Below, piece by piece: positions 19,751-29,099 of a DNA stretch of 64,000 nucleotides. Source of the DNA: Caecibacteroides pullorum (GTDB taxonomy: Bacteria; Bacteroidota; Bacteroidia; Bacteroidales; Bacteroidaceae); contig NZ_JAAZTS010000002.1 of the NCBI RefSeq assembly GCF_019239235.1, forward strand, positions 1 through 64,000. The letters run 5' to 3'. The translations under genes were made by a program, and so were the position numbers. Numbering within the stretch: the stretch's first letter is position 1; the number at the start of each line of letters is the position of its first letter. Below the pieces are notes generated by a model. It worked only from the letters and a program-made list of their open reading frames with translations, did not search any database and was not told the DNA's origin.

Positions 19751-22700
19751 TCACACCTTCTCCGTCCTTCCTTCCGTCACATACCACAGATATCCTTCCA
19801 TCTGTTTCGGGTCATATCCCATGCGCGTCAGCAGCTGCATGTAGTCTTTCACCTGACGGTTGTATTTCTTGCTGGGCTTTCCGAATTTGAAGTCCACCAC
19901 CACCATCCGTCCGTCTTTCATCATCACGCGGTCCGGACGTCGGGTCCTCAGTTCCCCGTTCTCCTTCCAGATGATGTCACATTCGTTGAACAGCCTCCAT
20001 GTCCCGTCGTACCATTCCTTCACCTGTGGCAGTTCGAAAGCCTGTTTCGTCAGTTCCCTGATTTCGTCTTCCGTTTCCTGCCGTCCTATTACGCCTTCGA
20101 ACACCAGCCTGCTGATGGCATCCTCGATGTCCGCTTCCGTCCGTATAGCCGAGAACAGCGTGTGCAGCAGTCGTCCGCGGTTGATGAAGCGCTGTTCCGA
20201 CTCCTCTTCGTCCACGCCCGCTATGAAGTCTGCCGAACGGTTGGACTGCCTGAACTCTATTTCGTGTTTCAGGCTTTCCATGGCTACCGGCCTTTTCGTA
20301 GCTTTTTGTGCCAGCCGGTTGCCTGTCTGTTTTTCTTCTTTTTCTTCCGAGTTACACAAGGCTCCCCGTTCATACCGTCCGTCCTCTTCGTCCCATGTGC
20401 CGTGTCCTCCTTCGGCCAGGCGGGGTAGGGCATAGCCCAGCAGTTCCGCCATGGTTCCCCGTTGTCCCTTCCGGCTCCACACCAGCAGGTTCTTTCCCGC
20501 ACGCGTAAAAGCCACGTATAGCAGGTTCAGGTTGTCCACCCACAGCTGCAGCCGCTCTTCCAGGTAATCTTCCCGATACACCGATTCTGCCATCAGGGGC
20601 GAATAATTCACCGGTACCAGTCCCAGTCCGTTGTAGGGCTTCTCTTTCGGCGAGCACCACACCAGCTGGTTGTTCGTTTCGTTTTCCGTTTTCCAGTCGC
20701 AGAAGGGGATCAGCACCGTGTGGAATTCCAGTCCTTTCGACTTGTGGATAGACAAGATGCGGATGCCTTCCAGCTCTCCGCTCGGGATGGTCTTCATGCA
20801 CAGTTTCTCGTCCCAGTAGTGCAGAAATCCGTCCAGGTCCGACGAGTGGTTCTGCAGGTAGTCCGTCACCGCGTCGAAGAAGGCAAAGAGATAAGCGTCC
20901 TGCTTCTCCAGCCGTTTCACTTCCAGCAGGCCGAACAGCTCCTCCAGCAGTTCGTACAGGGGCATCAGCCTTAGTTCCTCCCGCCGTGTGGTCAGTCCTT
21001 CTGGCAGCAGCTTTTCCATGTCTCCGGCCAGCAGATTGTCCGTATTTCCTTCCTGTTCCTTCACCCCCGTGCGGTAGTTCATCACCAGCGAAGCCAGTGC
21101 TACCCCGTCCGTCGCGTCCGACAGATAGCGCAGGGCGTCCACCAGCATGCACACCGCTTGCGAGGCGTCCAGCCGGAATGCCTCGTCCGATACGATCGGC
21201 ACCTTCAGCTCCCGGTCGAAGTAGTCTGCAATCGGTGCGATATTCTTGTTCTTGCGCACCAGGATAGCCATGTCGTTCAGTTTCACACCTTCGGCCAGCA
21301 GTTCCTCCACCGCTTCGCCCAGCGCCTGCAAGGTAGCTTCCGTGTAGTCCCTTTCCTCGTCCGGTTCCAGGAATTCCACCCGCACGTATCCCCGTGCCTT
21401 CTCCTTGGCCGACTCCTGTTCCACGTCCTCGTACGCTTCCTTCAGCTCCCTGCATTCCGTTTTCAGTTCAGCCAGGTGCAGGCTGTTCAGGTAGTCCACC
21501 ACCTCTCTGAATACCCGGTTGTTGAAGTCCGTCACGTTTGCCTCGCTTCGTCGGTTCACCTTCAGTGTCTCCAGTCGGATGGGGAAGTGTCCCAGGCTTT
21601 TCTTCAGTCCGTTCAGGATTCTCCAATCACCGTTTCGCCAGCGGTAGATCGACTGTTTCACGTCGCCCACGATGAGGCTGTCTTCCCCCTGGGCCAGTCC
21701 TTCCAGCAACAGCAGGCGGAAGTTGTCCCATTGCATCCGGCTCGTGTCCTGGAATTCGTCGATCATCACGTTCCGGATGCTGGCTCCTATCTTTTCGAAG
21801 ACGAACGACGAGTCTCCCTCCCTCACCAGCCGGTGCAGCAGGGCGTTCGTGTCCGACAGCAGGAAGCGGTTCTGCTCCCTGTTCAGCGTCTTCACCTCCT
21901 CGTCTATGTGGTTCAGCAGTTGCAGTTTGTTCAGGTGCTGGCGTGTTAGGCGGCAGCTGTTCACCGTCCGGCACCGTTGCGGCCTCATGCGTTCCGCTTC
22001 CTGCAGCAGCGGCATCAGGCTGCGTTCCGCCAGTGCCGTGATTTCTTTCCGTTGCTTCGACGACTTCGTGCTCCAGTTGTCCGCGTTGGCCAGACATCCC
22101 TGTAGCGTTGTGTTCACCACGTCCTTGTCGCTCAGTCGTCCGTCTCTCAGTTTGCGGAAGTAGCTCCCGATGCCTCTCGAGCCGTTCTTCAGGTCCTCCG
22201 GAGCCAGCCCGTATCCCTCCAACTCTCCTTCAAACTGGTCGTTGAAGGCCTTCATCTGCTCCAGCGCTTCCGTTTCCAGCTCCTTCAGCGCCTCCTTGTA
22301 CAGCTTCATCAGCTGCGGCTCCTTCAGGCATTCTCTCAGCAGTCCGCCTTTCTCCAGGTAGCTTTCGTCGAAGATGTTCCGTCCGAAGCTCTTTATTTCG
22401 TCCGATACGTTCCATCGCTTGTCGTCCGCGATGCGTTCGTTGATGTAGTCCAGCAGCCAACCCATGACCGGAGCGTCCGGCGTCAGTTTCTCTATCAGGC
22501 TGTCTACCGCTTCGTCCAGCACCTCCGTGTTGTTCAGTTCGATGTTCAGGTTGGGAGTCAGTTCCAGTTCCCTTGCCAGGTTTCTCATTACCGACTGGAA
22601 GAACGAGTCGATCGTTTCCACCCTGAAGCGGCTGTAGTCATGCAGCATGTACTGCAGGGCCATGCCGGCCCTTTTCCTCAGCTCCTCCGTGTCCATGTCT

Positions 22701-22939
22701 TCCTTCAGGTCCTCCCGGATGCGGTTCAGGTACGCTTCCGAGTCCCGGTCTCCCTTCCAGATGCCGTACAGCTGCTGCACGATGCGTTCCTTCATCTCCG
22801 CCGTAGCCTTGTTCGTGAAGGTCACCGCCAGAATCTGCCGGTACGCCCTGGGGTTCTCAATCAGGTGCTTGATATATTCTACGGCCAGTGTAAACGTCTT
22901 TCCCGACCCTGCCGATGCTTTGTAGACCAGTAGCTCCAT
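19751..22939 (-). CDS. addA: AddA-like UvrD-family helicase-nuclease
   Basis: A 1062-residue superfamily 1 helicase fused to a nuclease. Motif I (KASAGSGKTFTL) is at residues 8-19 right at the N-terminus, motif II is MIDEFQDTSRMQW (about 395), other helicase motifs include VGDVKQSIYRWRNGD and ILSIHKSKGLEFHTV (motif V region), and the C-terminal PD-(D/E)XK nuclease is seen as RPDRVMMKDGRMVVVDFKFG. Together with AddB it processes DNA ends for RecA. The start codon lies four bases after the ugd stop, so it is cotranscribed with a sugar-nucleotide gene, an odd pairing. Confidence 0.93.
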   Translation of the reverse strand: MELLVYKASAGSGKTFTLAVEYIKHLIENPRAYRQILAVTFTNKATAEMKERIVQQLYGIWKGDRDSEAYLNRIREDLKEDMDTEELRKRAGMALQYMLHDYSRFRVETIDSFFQSVMRNLARELELTPNLNIELNNTEVLDEAVDSLIEKLTPDAPVMGWLLDYINERIADDKRWNVSDEIKSFGRNIFDESYLEKGGLLRECLKEPQLMKLYKEALKELETEALEQMKAFNDQFEGELEGYGLAPEDLKNGSRGIGSYFRKLRDGRLSDKDVVNTTLQGCLANADNWSTKSSKQRKEITALAERSLMPLLQEAERMRPQRCRTVNSCRLTRQHLNKLQLLNHIDEEVKTLNREQNRFLLSDTNALLHRLVREGDSSFVFEKIGASIRNVMIDEFQDTSRMQWDNFRLLLLEGLAQGEDSLIVGDVKQSIYRWRNGDWRILNGLKKSLGHFPIRLETLKVNRRSEANVTDFNNRVFREVVDYLNSLHLAELKTECRELKEAYEDVEQESAKEKARGYVRVEFLEPDEERDYTEATLQALGEAVEELLAEGVKLNDMAILVRKNKNIAPIADYFDRELKVPIVSDEAFRLDASQAVCMLVDALRYLSDATDGVALASLVMNYRTGVKEQEGNTDNLLAGDMEKLLPEGLTTRREELRLMPLYELLEELFGLLEVKRLEKQDAYLFAFFDAVTDYLQNHSSDLDGFLHYWDEKLCMKTIPSGELEGIRILSIHKSKGLEFHTVLIPFCDWKTENETNNQLVWCSPKEKPYNGLGLVPVNYSPLMAESVYREDYLEERLQLWVDNLNLLYVAFTRAGKNLLVWSRKGQRGTMAELLGYALPRLAEGGHGTWDEEDGRYERGALCNSEEKEEKQTGNRLAQKATKRPVAMESLKHEIEFRQSNRSADFIAGVDEEESEQRFINRGRLLHTLFSAIRTEADIEDAISRLVFEGVIGRQETEDEIRELTKQAFELPQVKEWYDGTWRLFNECDIIWKENGELRTRRPDRVMMKDGRMVVVDFKFGKPSKKYNRQVKDYMQLLTRMGYDPKQMEGYLWYVTEGRTEKV

Positions 22940-22943
22940 ATAC

Positions 22944-24281
22944 TCAGTCCCTATTAAACAGGTCCCTCGTATACACCTTTCCTCTCACGTCGTCCAGACA
23001 TGCGTCGTATCGGTTCGCAATGATGGCGTTCGATTGCCGTTTGAAGGCTTCCAGATCGTTCACCACCACCGATCCGAAGAACGTCGTCCCGTTCTCCAGC
23101 GTCGGTTCGTAGATGATCACCGTCGCTCCCTTCGCCTTGATGCGCTTCATCACTCCCTGGATCGAGCTTTGCCGGAAGTTGTCGCTGTTCGATTTCATGG
23201 TCAGTCGGTACACCCCGATCGTACACGTCCGTTCCTCCGCCGGGTTATAGTCCCCCCGGTTGTAGTAGTCGTAATACCCCGCCTTGTGCAGCACCTGGTC
23301 CGCGATGAAGTCCTTTCTCGTCCGGTTGCTCTCCACGATGGCGTGTATCAGGTTCTCCGGCACGTCCCGATAGTTGGCCAGCAGTTGCTTCGTGTCTTTC
23401 GGCAGGCAGTACCCCCCGTAGCCGAAGCTCGGGTTGTTGTAGTGCGTCCCGATGCGTGGATCCAGGCAGATGCCGTCGATGATGGCCTTCGTGTCCAGTC
23501 CCTTCACCTCCGCATACGTGTCCAGCTCGTTGAAGTAGCTCACGCGCAGGGCCAGGTACGTGTTGGCGAACAGCTTCACCGCCTCCGCCTCCTTCAGGCC
23601 CATGAACAGCGTGTCCACGTTCTCCTTGATGGCACCTTCCTGCAGCAGGGCCGCAAACTCCCGTGCCTTTTCCTCCAGGTTCTTGCCGGCAATGGTGCGG
23701 ATGGCCTCGTTCTCCTCGTCCAGTCCCTCGATCAGCTTCGGATAGCCCACGATGATCCGGCTCGGATACAGGTTGTCATACAGCGCCTTGCTCTCCCTGA
23801 GGAATTCCGGCGAGAACAGCAGGTTGAACGTCTTTCCCTGTAGGGCAGGGGAGTTCTTGAACACCCGTGCATATTTTACGTACAGGCTTCGGCAGTATCC
23901 CACCGGAATCGTACTCTTGATCACCATTGTCGCGTCCGGGTTCACCTCCAGCACCAGGTCTATCACCTCTTCCACGTGGCTTGTGTCGAAGTAGTTCTTC
24001 ACCGGGTCATAGTTCGTCGGAGCCGCTATCACCACGAAGTCCGCGTCCCGGTAAGCCTCACGTCCGTCCAGCGTAGCCGTCAGGTTCAGTTCCTTTTCCG
24101 CCAGATACTTTTCGATATACTCGTCCTGTATCGGGCTGATCCGTTTGTTTATCTTCTCCACCTTTTCCGGAATCACGTCCACCGCCTTCACCTGGTGATG
24201 CTGTGCCAGCAGCGTTGCGATCGACAGTCCCACGTAGCCTGTTCCGGCCACGGCTATTCTATAGTCTTTCATATCTTTCAT
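22944..24281 (-). CDS. ugd: UDP-glucose 6-dehydrogenase, GC-rich copy
   Basis: Oxidises UDP-glucose to UDP-glucuronate using NAD. The N-terminal Rossmann motif AGTGYVGLS is at about residue 10; the catalytic Cys sits in [11 protein letters not shown], and the rest follows the UDP-glucose/GDP-mannose dehydrogenase family to the C-terminal lobe. I choose ATG 24281 ([11 protein letters not shown]) over an upstream Met, because a ribosome-binding-like AAGAAGG and a perfect -7 box lie in between. The protein is about nine-tenths identical by eye to the second copy at 31831-33159, yet the DNA of this copy is much more GC-rich. It leads straight into addA. Confidence 0.93.
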   Translation of the reverse strand: MKDMKDYRIAVAGTGYVGLSIATLLAQHHQVKAVDVIPEKVEKINKRISPIQDEYIEKYLAEKELNLTATLDGREAYRDADFVVIAAPTNYDPVKNYFDTSHVEEVIDLVLEVNPDATMVIKSTIPVGYCRSLYVKYARVFKNSPALQGKTFNLLFSPEFLRESKALYDNLYPSRIIVGYPKLIEGLDEENEAIRTIAGKNLEEKAREFAALLQEGAIKENVDTLFMGLKEAEAVKLFANTYLALRVSYFNELDTYAEVKGLDTKAIIDGICLDPRIGTHYNNPSFGYGGYCLPKDTKQLLANYRDVPENLIHAIVESNRTRKDFIADQVLHKAGYYDYYNRGDYNPAEERTCTIGVYRLTMKSNSDNFRQSSIQGVMKRIKAKGATVIIYEPTLENGTTFFGSVVVNDLEAFKRQSNAIIANRYDACLDDVRGKVYTRDLFNRD

Positions 24282-24303
24282 TGTTGTTTTTCCTTCTTGA
24301 ATA

Positions 24304-24311
24304 CAAAGATA
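24304..24311 (-). promoter_or_regulatory. -7 box for ugd-addA-addB
   Basis: TATCTTTG on the minus strand, 23 bases before the ATG at 24281, just downstream of the DUF2264 stop at 24333. It fixes the start of ugd and probably drives addAB as well. Confidence 0.6.
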
Positions 24312-24332
24312 CACATTTTTGCCGAACCTCTG

Positions 24333-25565
24333 TCAGTCACCGATCGCATGGTCTGCCATCACGTCCTCGCCGTTCCATGCCTTCAGGCCCGTCCAGGGAG
24401 TGAAAGGCTCCGTCCAGAACGGATCCGTTGCCGGCAGTCCCAGAGCCAGGAAGACGAACGTACAGAGATACACGCTTCCCGTGTTGATATACGTTTCCGA
24501 CATGTTGATCTGGCTTCCTGCAAAGCCGATGCGCAGCCATCCCTTCTCGTCGAACGTCCGTGGAGCGGCAAACTGTCGGGCGATGACAGCCGTCAGTCCG
24601 CAGCGCACCTGAGCCGGAGCCACCGTCTTCGGAAGCTCGTGTAGCAGTGCCGCGTGTGCCAGCGCATGAAAAGCCCCCACGCGGTACGTGATAGAGCGTC
24701 CCACTGCCGGATACGCCCCTTCTGGTGAGATCATGCGTTCCAGCTGTTCCGCATAGCGTGCTTGGCGTTTCAGCTGTTTGGACAGAAAGTCCGATCCCGC
24801 CAGCCCATGCTTCTTCATCACCTTCAGCACATCCGTCAGCATCGGATGAATCACGAAGCTGTTGTAATAGTCCGCATGATAGCTGGGTCCGTCTCCATAT
24901 ACCCCGTCCCCCTTATACCAGTTGTCGCGGAAGCGGAATACGCCATACGTCAGCCGGTCCAGGTCACATTCGCCGGTAAACTCCAGCAGGGCCGCCTCCA
25001 CCATCGAGGCAAACAGCAGCCAGTTGTTCTCAAAAGCCTTGATGCCGCGCGAGCGTTTCAGCTCCGTGATCATGCGTTCGCGTGTTTTCTCGTCCAGGCC
25101 TCCCCATAGCTGTTTCGGTGCGCGCAGCAGTCCCTGTGCCAGAAACGCCGCGTCCACCAGCGGTTGCGAAGGCGTGCCGAAGTCCAAGTAGTCAGGCGAA
25201 TCCGGATCCACCGCGTTGGCCAGTCCCTTTCGTGTCATTTCTATGTATTTGCCGCGCAGCTTACCTTCTTCCGTCTCGTCCGCTCCCAGCTCCAGCCAGG
25301 GCGCTATGCCACACAGCGTGCGTCCCACCGCTTCCAGGTGCGAAAATCGGTGTACCCTCTTCGTGTCCAGCGACTCCTGCGGCATGTTTTCCCGCAGCGT
25401 ATTGTTCGCTAGGTTGCTCAGTACCGGATCCGCTATTTTCACCAGTGTGTTCACCCACATCTGTCTGTCTTCCATTCCCGTTGGTTGTTTCTTGTCTCGT
25501 GCCGATGCCGTCACCACCGTCACTGCCAGTGCCGCACATACGGCAATCATTTTTTTCAGATTCAT
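24333..25565 (-). CDS. Exported DUF2264 protein
   Basis: A 410-residue protein with a signal peptide (MIAVCAALAVTVVTASA). The mature part is the DUF2264 family, recognisable by RVHRFSHLEAVGRTLCGIAPWLEL near residue 70 and by GDGPSYHADYYNSFVIHPM; the pattern is an (alpha/alpha) toroid as in several polysaccharide-active proteins. DUF2264 proteins are often found with polysaccharide-utilisation genes and are thought to act on glycans, but no reaction is assigned here. There is no SusCD pair nearby. It is transcribed alone, on the same strand as the ugd-addAB genes downstream. Confidence 0.85.
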   Translation of the reverse strand: MNLKKMIAVCAALAVTVVTASARDKKQPTGMEDRQMWVNTLVKIADPVLSNLANNTLRENMPQESLDTKRVHRFSHLEAVGRTLCGIAPWLELGADETEEGKLRGKYIEMTRKGLANAVDPDSPDYLDFGTPSQPLVDAAFLAQGLLRAPKQLWGGLDEKTRERMITELKRSRGIKAFENNWLLFASMVEAALLEFTGECDLDRLTYGVFRFRDNWYKGDGVYGDGPSYHADYYNSFVIHPMLTDVLKVMKKHGLAGSDFLSKQLKRQARYAEQLERMISPEGAYPAVGRSITYRVGAFHALAHAALLHELPKTVAPAQVRCGLTAVIARQFAAPRTFDEKGWLRIGFAGSQINMSETYINTGSVYLCTFVFLALGLPATDPFWTEPFTPWTGLKAWNGEDVMADHAIGD

Positions 25566-25644
25566 GCCAAATTACGATTTAAAGTAAATACATAAGGAAA
25601 ACCGTTTTTAAGTTGACTGTGAGGTTTTTCTGATAGAGCTTGTT

Positions 25645-26499
25645 TTACACAGCATCTTCGTCACGGTTGAAATTATCGAAGAAATCCATTTGTTTTTTCG
25701 TTAGGAATTCAGTCTTTTGATACATGAATTTGCATCCATAGTCATATAATGATATAGTAGTTCCATAATCATTCGTATTCTCGAATCCCAGAAAAGCTTT
25801 GTAGTAGTTGACTAGATTTTCGTCAGGAGTCGTATCCGCGGCAAAAAGGTATATATATTCACATCCGATGTGTTTTATCACTTCTTGTATTTTGGGTACA
25901 ATAAAACTCCAAAATATTACGACTCCCATTTTTTGATCAGTCTTGAGGCTACTCCAATCATTTCGATGATTTTCGTTGGCACAGAAGTGTACGATTTCTA
26001 CTCCTGCAAATGTTTTACCTACTCTTTTCAAGTCATCTTCAGACTGATGTTCCAGTTCTTTTATGATTTGGTTTTTCTTCGTGTAGGATATTTGTGCTAG
26101 TTCGTTTTTTATCAATCCTTTGCCTGTCCTGATCCGTTCAATGATTGAGTCGAACAGAATTTTGTCACTGTCGCTTAGCTCTGGATCATCTTTTAGTTCG
26201 ATCACTGAATTGTAAAGTTCGCGAGCTTTTTGCAGCGAGTCCATTCCTCTGATACTTTCATAAAGCGAACCGCATTTTAGTGAAAAGTAGAAGAGTATAT
26301 TCCCGTTTGGATGCTTGATTACATAATATGCAATATTCCCTTTCTCATCTTCTTCGAATGCTTCGTTTTGAAGTGTGCGTACCAGATTTTCATTACGATT
26401 GGAAAAATCTACTACGCAACGTAAATTATCCTCGTTAGTGGACAAGCGTTCACACGTGAGCGAGAAGATGGCTTCTTTTTGTTGCTCGGTTATTTTCAT
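25645..26499 (-). CDS. Probable toxin-like partner of a Panacea antitoxin, possible GNAT domain
   Basis: A 284-residue cytoplasmic protein that starts at ATG 26499, five bases after the upstream stop at 26505 (an in-frame TTG at 26520 would overlap it). No family is recognised with certainty. The C-terminal third (about 185-260: MGVVIFWSFIVPKIQEVIKH, then YIYLFAAD and LVNYYKAFLGF) has the order of a GNAT acetyltransferase: helix after a strand, then the 'YYxxxGF' closing element. The N-terminal part is helical and charged. Because the partner is a Panacea/SocA-type protein, which neutralise very different toxins, this gene is the best toxin candidate. GNAT assignment is tentative. Confidence 0.5.
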   Translation of the reverse strand: MKITEQQKEAIFSLTCERLSTNEDNLRCVVDFSNRNENLVRTLQNEAFEEDEKGNIAYYVIKHPNGNILFYFSLKCGSLYESIRGMDSLQKARELYNSVIELKDDPELSDSDKILFDSIIERIRTGKGLIKNELAQISYTKKNQIIKELEHQSEDDLKRVGKTFAGVEIVHFCANENHRNDWSSLKTDQKMGVVIFWSFIVPKIQEVIKHIGCEYIYLFAADTTPDENLVNYYKAFLGFENTNDYGTTISLYDYGCKFMYQKTEFLTKKQMDFFDNFNRDEDAV

Positions 26500-26504
26500 A
26501 TCCG

Positions 26505-26981
26505 TTATACAGTTGGACAATTGAGCTTTTTGTAGAGGAACCTACGGATTTTTACTCTTTCCGCATCCTTTCTGATATCATCAGTGTCAATCAGTTTGTC
26601 GCAGTTCTCGTCTTCGTGGATACCTTTTCGCGCCTGTCCCCAGCTGTATTCTCCATGCGTGATGCTGCTCAGACTCCATGAATCCTTTTGTGCATAAGTA
26701 GAGAATACCATGTCAAAGACGCTTTTGTATTTTTCAATGTATGTTTGGGGTAATTTCTCTGTAAGGCAACCATCTTTATACATACGTCTTATCTCTACCA
26801 TTACAGGTCCATATTTCCACGCCTCAAACTGTTCCTTGAACATCGGTTCATCCGTTTGTATAATCGCTTCCCGCTGGACAAAATACAGAAGTTTGTGCAA
26901 CTTCATCTCATCCATGCGTTTGCCGTAGTCCTGTTGGTATCGCTGATAAATATACGATGCTATTGTTGTCACTTTCTCCAT
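26505..26981 (-). CDS. Panacea / SocA-domain (DUF4065) antitoxin-like protein
   Basis: A 158-residue protein; I start at ATG 26981 (MEKVTTIASYIYQRYQQDYG), preceded by CGGAGAA and the promoter at 27010. The family pattern is clear: LHKLLYFVQREAI (about 30), then FEAWKYGPVMVEIRRMYK (about 55-75), which is the conserved core of Panacea / SocA domains (DUF4065). Such proteins act as antitoxins or as ClpXP adaptors. The usual arrangement, antitoxin first and toxin just behind, is seen here with a five-base gap. The pair lies between the capsule locus and DUF2264, a typical place for a mobile defence or addiction module. Confidence 0.8.
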   Translation of the reverse strand: MEKVTTIASYIYQRYQQDYGKRMDEMKLHKLLYFVQREAIIQTDEPMFKEQFEAWKYGPVMVEIRRMYKDGCLTEKLPQTYIEKYKSVFDMVFSTYAQKDSWSLSSITHGEYSWGQARKGIHEDENCDKLIDTDDIRKDAERVKIRRFLYKKLNCPTV

Positions 26982-27009
26982 AATTTTCTCCGACTGGTTA
27001 TTCTGAGAA

Positions 27010-27017
27010 CAAATATA
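27010..27017 (-). promoter_or_regulatory. -7 box of the Panacea toxin-antitoxin operon
   Basis: TATATTTG on the minus strand, 29 bases before the ATG at 26981. Confidence 0.6.
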
Positions 27018-27102
27018 CGAAGAATGGGAGAAATATAAAAGTGAAATCTTGCTTTTCTGCGTTTTACCCTTCATGACCTTTTCGGCTTCTCCCGAAAATA
27101 GA

Positions 27103-27138
27103 AACTCCCAACAAACCTTTTACAGTCTGCCGGGAGTT
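27103..27138 (-). terminator. Terminator of the capsule operon
   Basis: On the minus strand AACTCCCGGCA (27138-27128) pairs with TGTTGGGAGTT (27113-27103), an 11-base stem with two G-U pairs, followed by TTCTATTTT. It lies 22 bases after the stop of the last capsule gene and before the Panacea promoter. Confidence 0.65.
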
Positions 27139-27160
27139 CCCTGTTTTCATAACTTGAATT

Positions 27161-29065
27161 TTATTCTTCTTTCTTGTCCAGTGCCTCGAAGCAAGAATTC
27201 TTGCTGATAAATTCCGGTACCAGGTCTTTCATGGCCGCTACGATTTTCATCTGGTCGTACGAGTAGCTCACGTCTATCAGGTGCTGTATGCGGTCTTTCA
27301 CCTCGTCGTAGTCATATTCTCTCACCGTCGCTATCATGATTTTCTCGTGATAGGTAGGCTTCGTCAGCTCCTTCACGTTCAGCAGTTCTTCGTACAGCTT
27401 CTCTCCGTGGCGCAGGCCCGTGAACTCAATCTTCACGTCCGTACGTCCCGAAAGGCTGATCATGCGTTTGGCCAGGTCCACAATCTTCACCGGTTTGCCC
27501 ATGTCGAAGATGTAGATTTCTCCGCCATTGCCCATGCTTCCCGCTTCCAGTACCAGTCGGCAGGCTTCGGGGATGGTCATGAAGTAGCGGATGATGTCCG
27601 GATGCGTCACTGTTACCGGCCCTCCGCGTCTGATCTGCTCCTTGAATCGTGGAATTACCGATCCGTTCGATCCCAGTACGTTTCCGAAGCGTGTCGTGAT
27701 AAACTGTGTCACGTGTCCCCCTTCCTTCTGCAGTTTCTTCGCCAGACTCTGCACGTAGATTTCGCAGATACGTTTCGAACATCCCATTACGTTCGTCGGG
27801 TTCACCGCCTTGTCCGTCGAGATCATCACAAACTTCTCCGCCTTATATTTCACTGCCAGATCCGCCAGAATGCGCGTTCCTGCCACGTTTGTCTGGATAG
27901 ATTCCGATACGTTGTCCTCCATCATCGGCACGTGCTTGTACGCCGCTGCGTGGAAGATGTATTGCGGTCTGAATTCCTCGAAGATAGCCTCCATACGTGT
28001 CTGGTTGGCGATGTCCGCCACGATGGTTTCCGCGTCCAGGTTACGCCATTTGTCCATCAGTTCCAGCCGGATGTCGTGCAGCGGCGTTTCTGCCTGGTCC
28101 ACCAGTATCAGCTTGTACGGGTTGAACGTAGCCACCTGTCGCATGATTTCGCTGCCTATCGATCCTGCCGCTCCCGTTATCATCACCCGTTTCCCTTCCA
28201 GGTGCGAAGCCACCTTCCGTATGTCTATCTGTATCGGGTCCCTTTGCAGCAGGTCCTCTATCTGTATTTCCTTGATGTCCCCGCTTTCCAGTCCCCGTTG
28301 GTTCCATTCGCTCAGGGGAGGGGCTGTCAGCAGCTTGATGTTATGTTTCAGGAAGCGGTCCAGGTTCTCCTCCTTTTTCAGTTCGTTCCGTTTGGCGGGC
28401 GAAACGATAATCGTCTTCACTCCCTTCTGTGCCAGGATGTCAAACAGGTTTTCGTCGTTCGGGAATACCCGTACCCCCATGATCAACTTGTCATACAGGT
28501 CCGGTTCGTCAGCGATGAATCCTCTCAGCCGGTATCGTTCTCTCATCGACACCCTCAGCGATTTCGCTATGTTCACACCGGCTTCCTTGGCGCCGTAGAT
28601 GAAGATGTTCGTCTGCGACGAGCCTCCCGCCTTTATTGTTTCAAACATCATTTTCACGATCACCCTCGAGCTGGCCATCAGGGCAAAGTTGATGATGAAC
28701 GCCATCAGTATCACGTTCACCGGAGCCAGTCTGATATCTGTTACCAGCGGAGCCACCATACATGCCAGAGCCATTGCCGTGTACGACACGAACAAGGCCA
28801 CAAAGATTCGTGCGATATCCACAAACGACGACAGTCTTAGTACGCTCGAATACGTGCGGAACATCTTGAAGAACACCAGGCTCACCACCATCGTTAGCCC
28901 CATGGTTCTCCACATCGTGGCTGAGTCCAGCACCCGGCTGCTGAAGTCATATCGCAGCGCGTATGCCAGTAGGAGGGAGAGTCCTATCATCACCACGTCC
29001 ATGGCCAGTATCATCCAGATGGGCAATACATTGACCGATAAATACCTTCTGACAAATTTTTTCAT
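27161..29065 (-). CDS. Membrane-bound UDP-HexNAc 4,6-dehydratase, CapD/WbpM/PglF-like
   Basis: A 634-residue protein with four transmembrane segments in the first ~130 residues, a middle CoA-binding-like domain, and a C-terminal extended short-chain dehydrogenase domain. The NAD motif is MITGAAGSIGSEI (about 296-308) and the catalytic segment is MISTDKAVNPTNVMGCSKR, as in PglF/WbpM-type dehydratases. It makes the 4-keto-6-deoxy sugar nucleotide that the neighbouring aminotransferase uses. Last gene of the capsule operon, 34 bases after the aminotransferase gene. Base composition is GC-rich like the host core, unlike the glycosyltransferase genes further upstream. Confidence 0.92.
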   Translation of the reverse strand: MKKFVRRYLSVNVLPIWMILAMDVVMIGLSLLLAYALRYDFSSRVLDSATMWRTMGLTMVVSLVFFKMFRTYSSVLRLSSFVDIARIFVALFVSYTAMALACMVAPLVTDIRLAPVNVILMAFIINFALMASSRVIVKMMFETIKAGGSSQTNIFIYGAKEAGVNIAKSLRVSMRERYRLRGFIADEPDLYDKLIMGVRVFPNDENLFDILAQKGVKTIIVSPAKRNELKKEENLDRFLKHNIKLLTAPPLSEWNQRGLESGDIKEIQIEDLLQRDPIQIDIRKVASHLEGKRVMITGAAGSIGSEIMRQVATFNPYKLILVDQAETPLHDIRLELMDKWRNLDAETIVADIANQTRMEAIFEEFRPQYIFHAAAYKHVPMMEDNVSESIQTNVAGTRILADLAVKYKAEKFVMISTDKAVNPTNVMGCSKRICEIYVQSLAKKLQKEGGHVTQFITTRFGNVLGSNGSVIPRFKEQIRRGGPVTVTHPDIIRYFMTIPEACRLVLEAGSMGNGGEIYIFDMGKPVKIVDLAKRMISLSGRTDVKIEFTGLRHGEKLYEELLNVKELTKPTYHEKIMIATVREYDYDEVKDRIQHLIDVSYSYDQMKIVAAMKDLVPEFISKNSCFEALDKKEE

Positions 29066-29099
29066 GTTATAGTTTCTTAGTTTAGTTCTTTTTTCCTTT

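Noticed and set aside
27281..28840. A 519-codon open frame on the plus strand
   Set aside because: Antisense to the dehydratase with its GAAGSIGSEI motif; His/Arg/Val-rich composition typical of a shadow frame. The same holds for 12869-13855 opposite tex and 46422-47432 within the DUF3987 gene.
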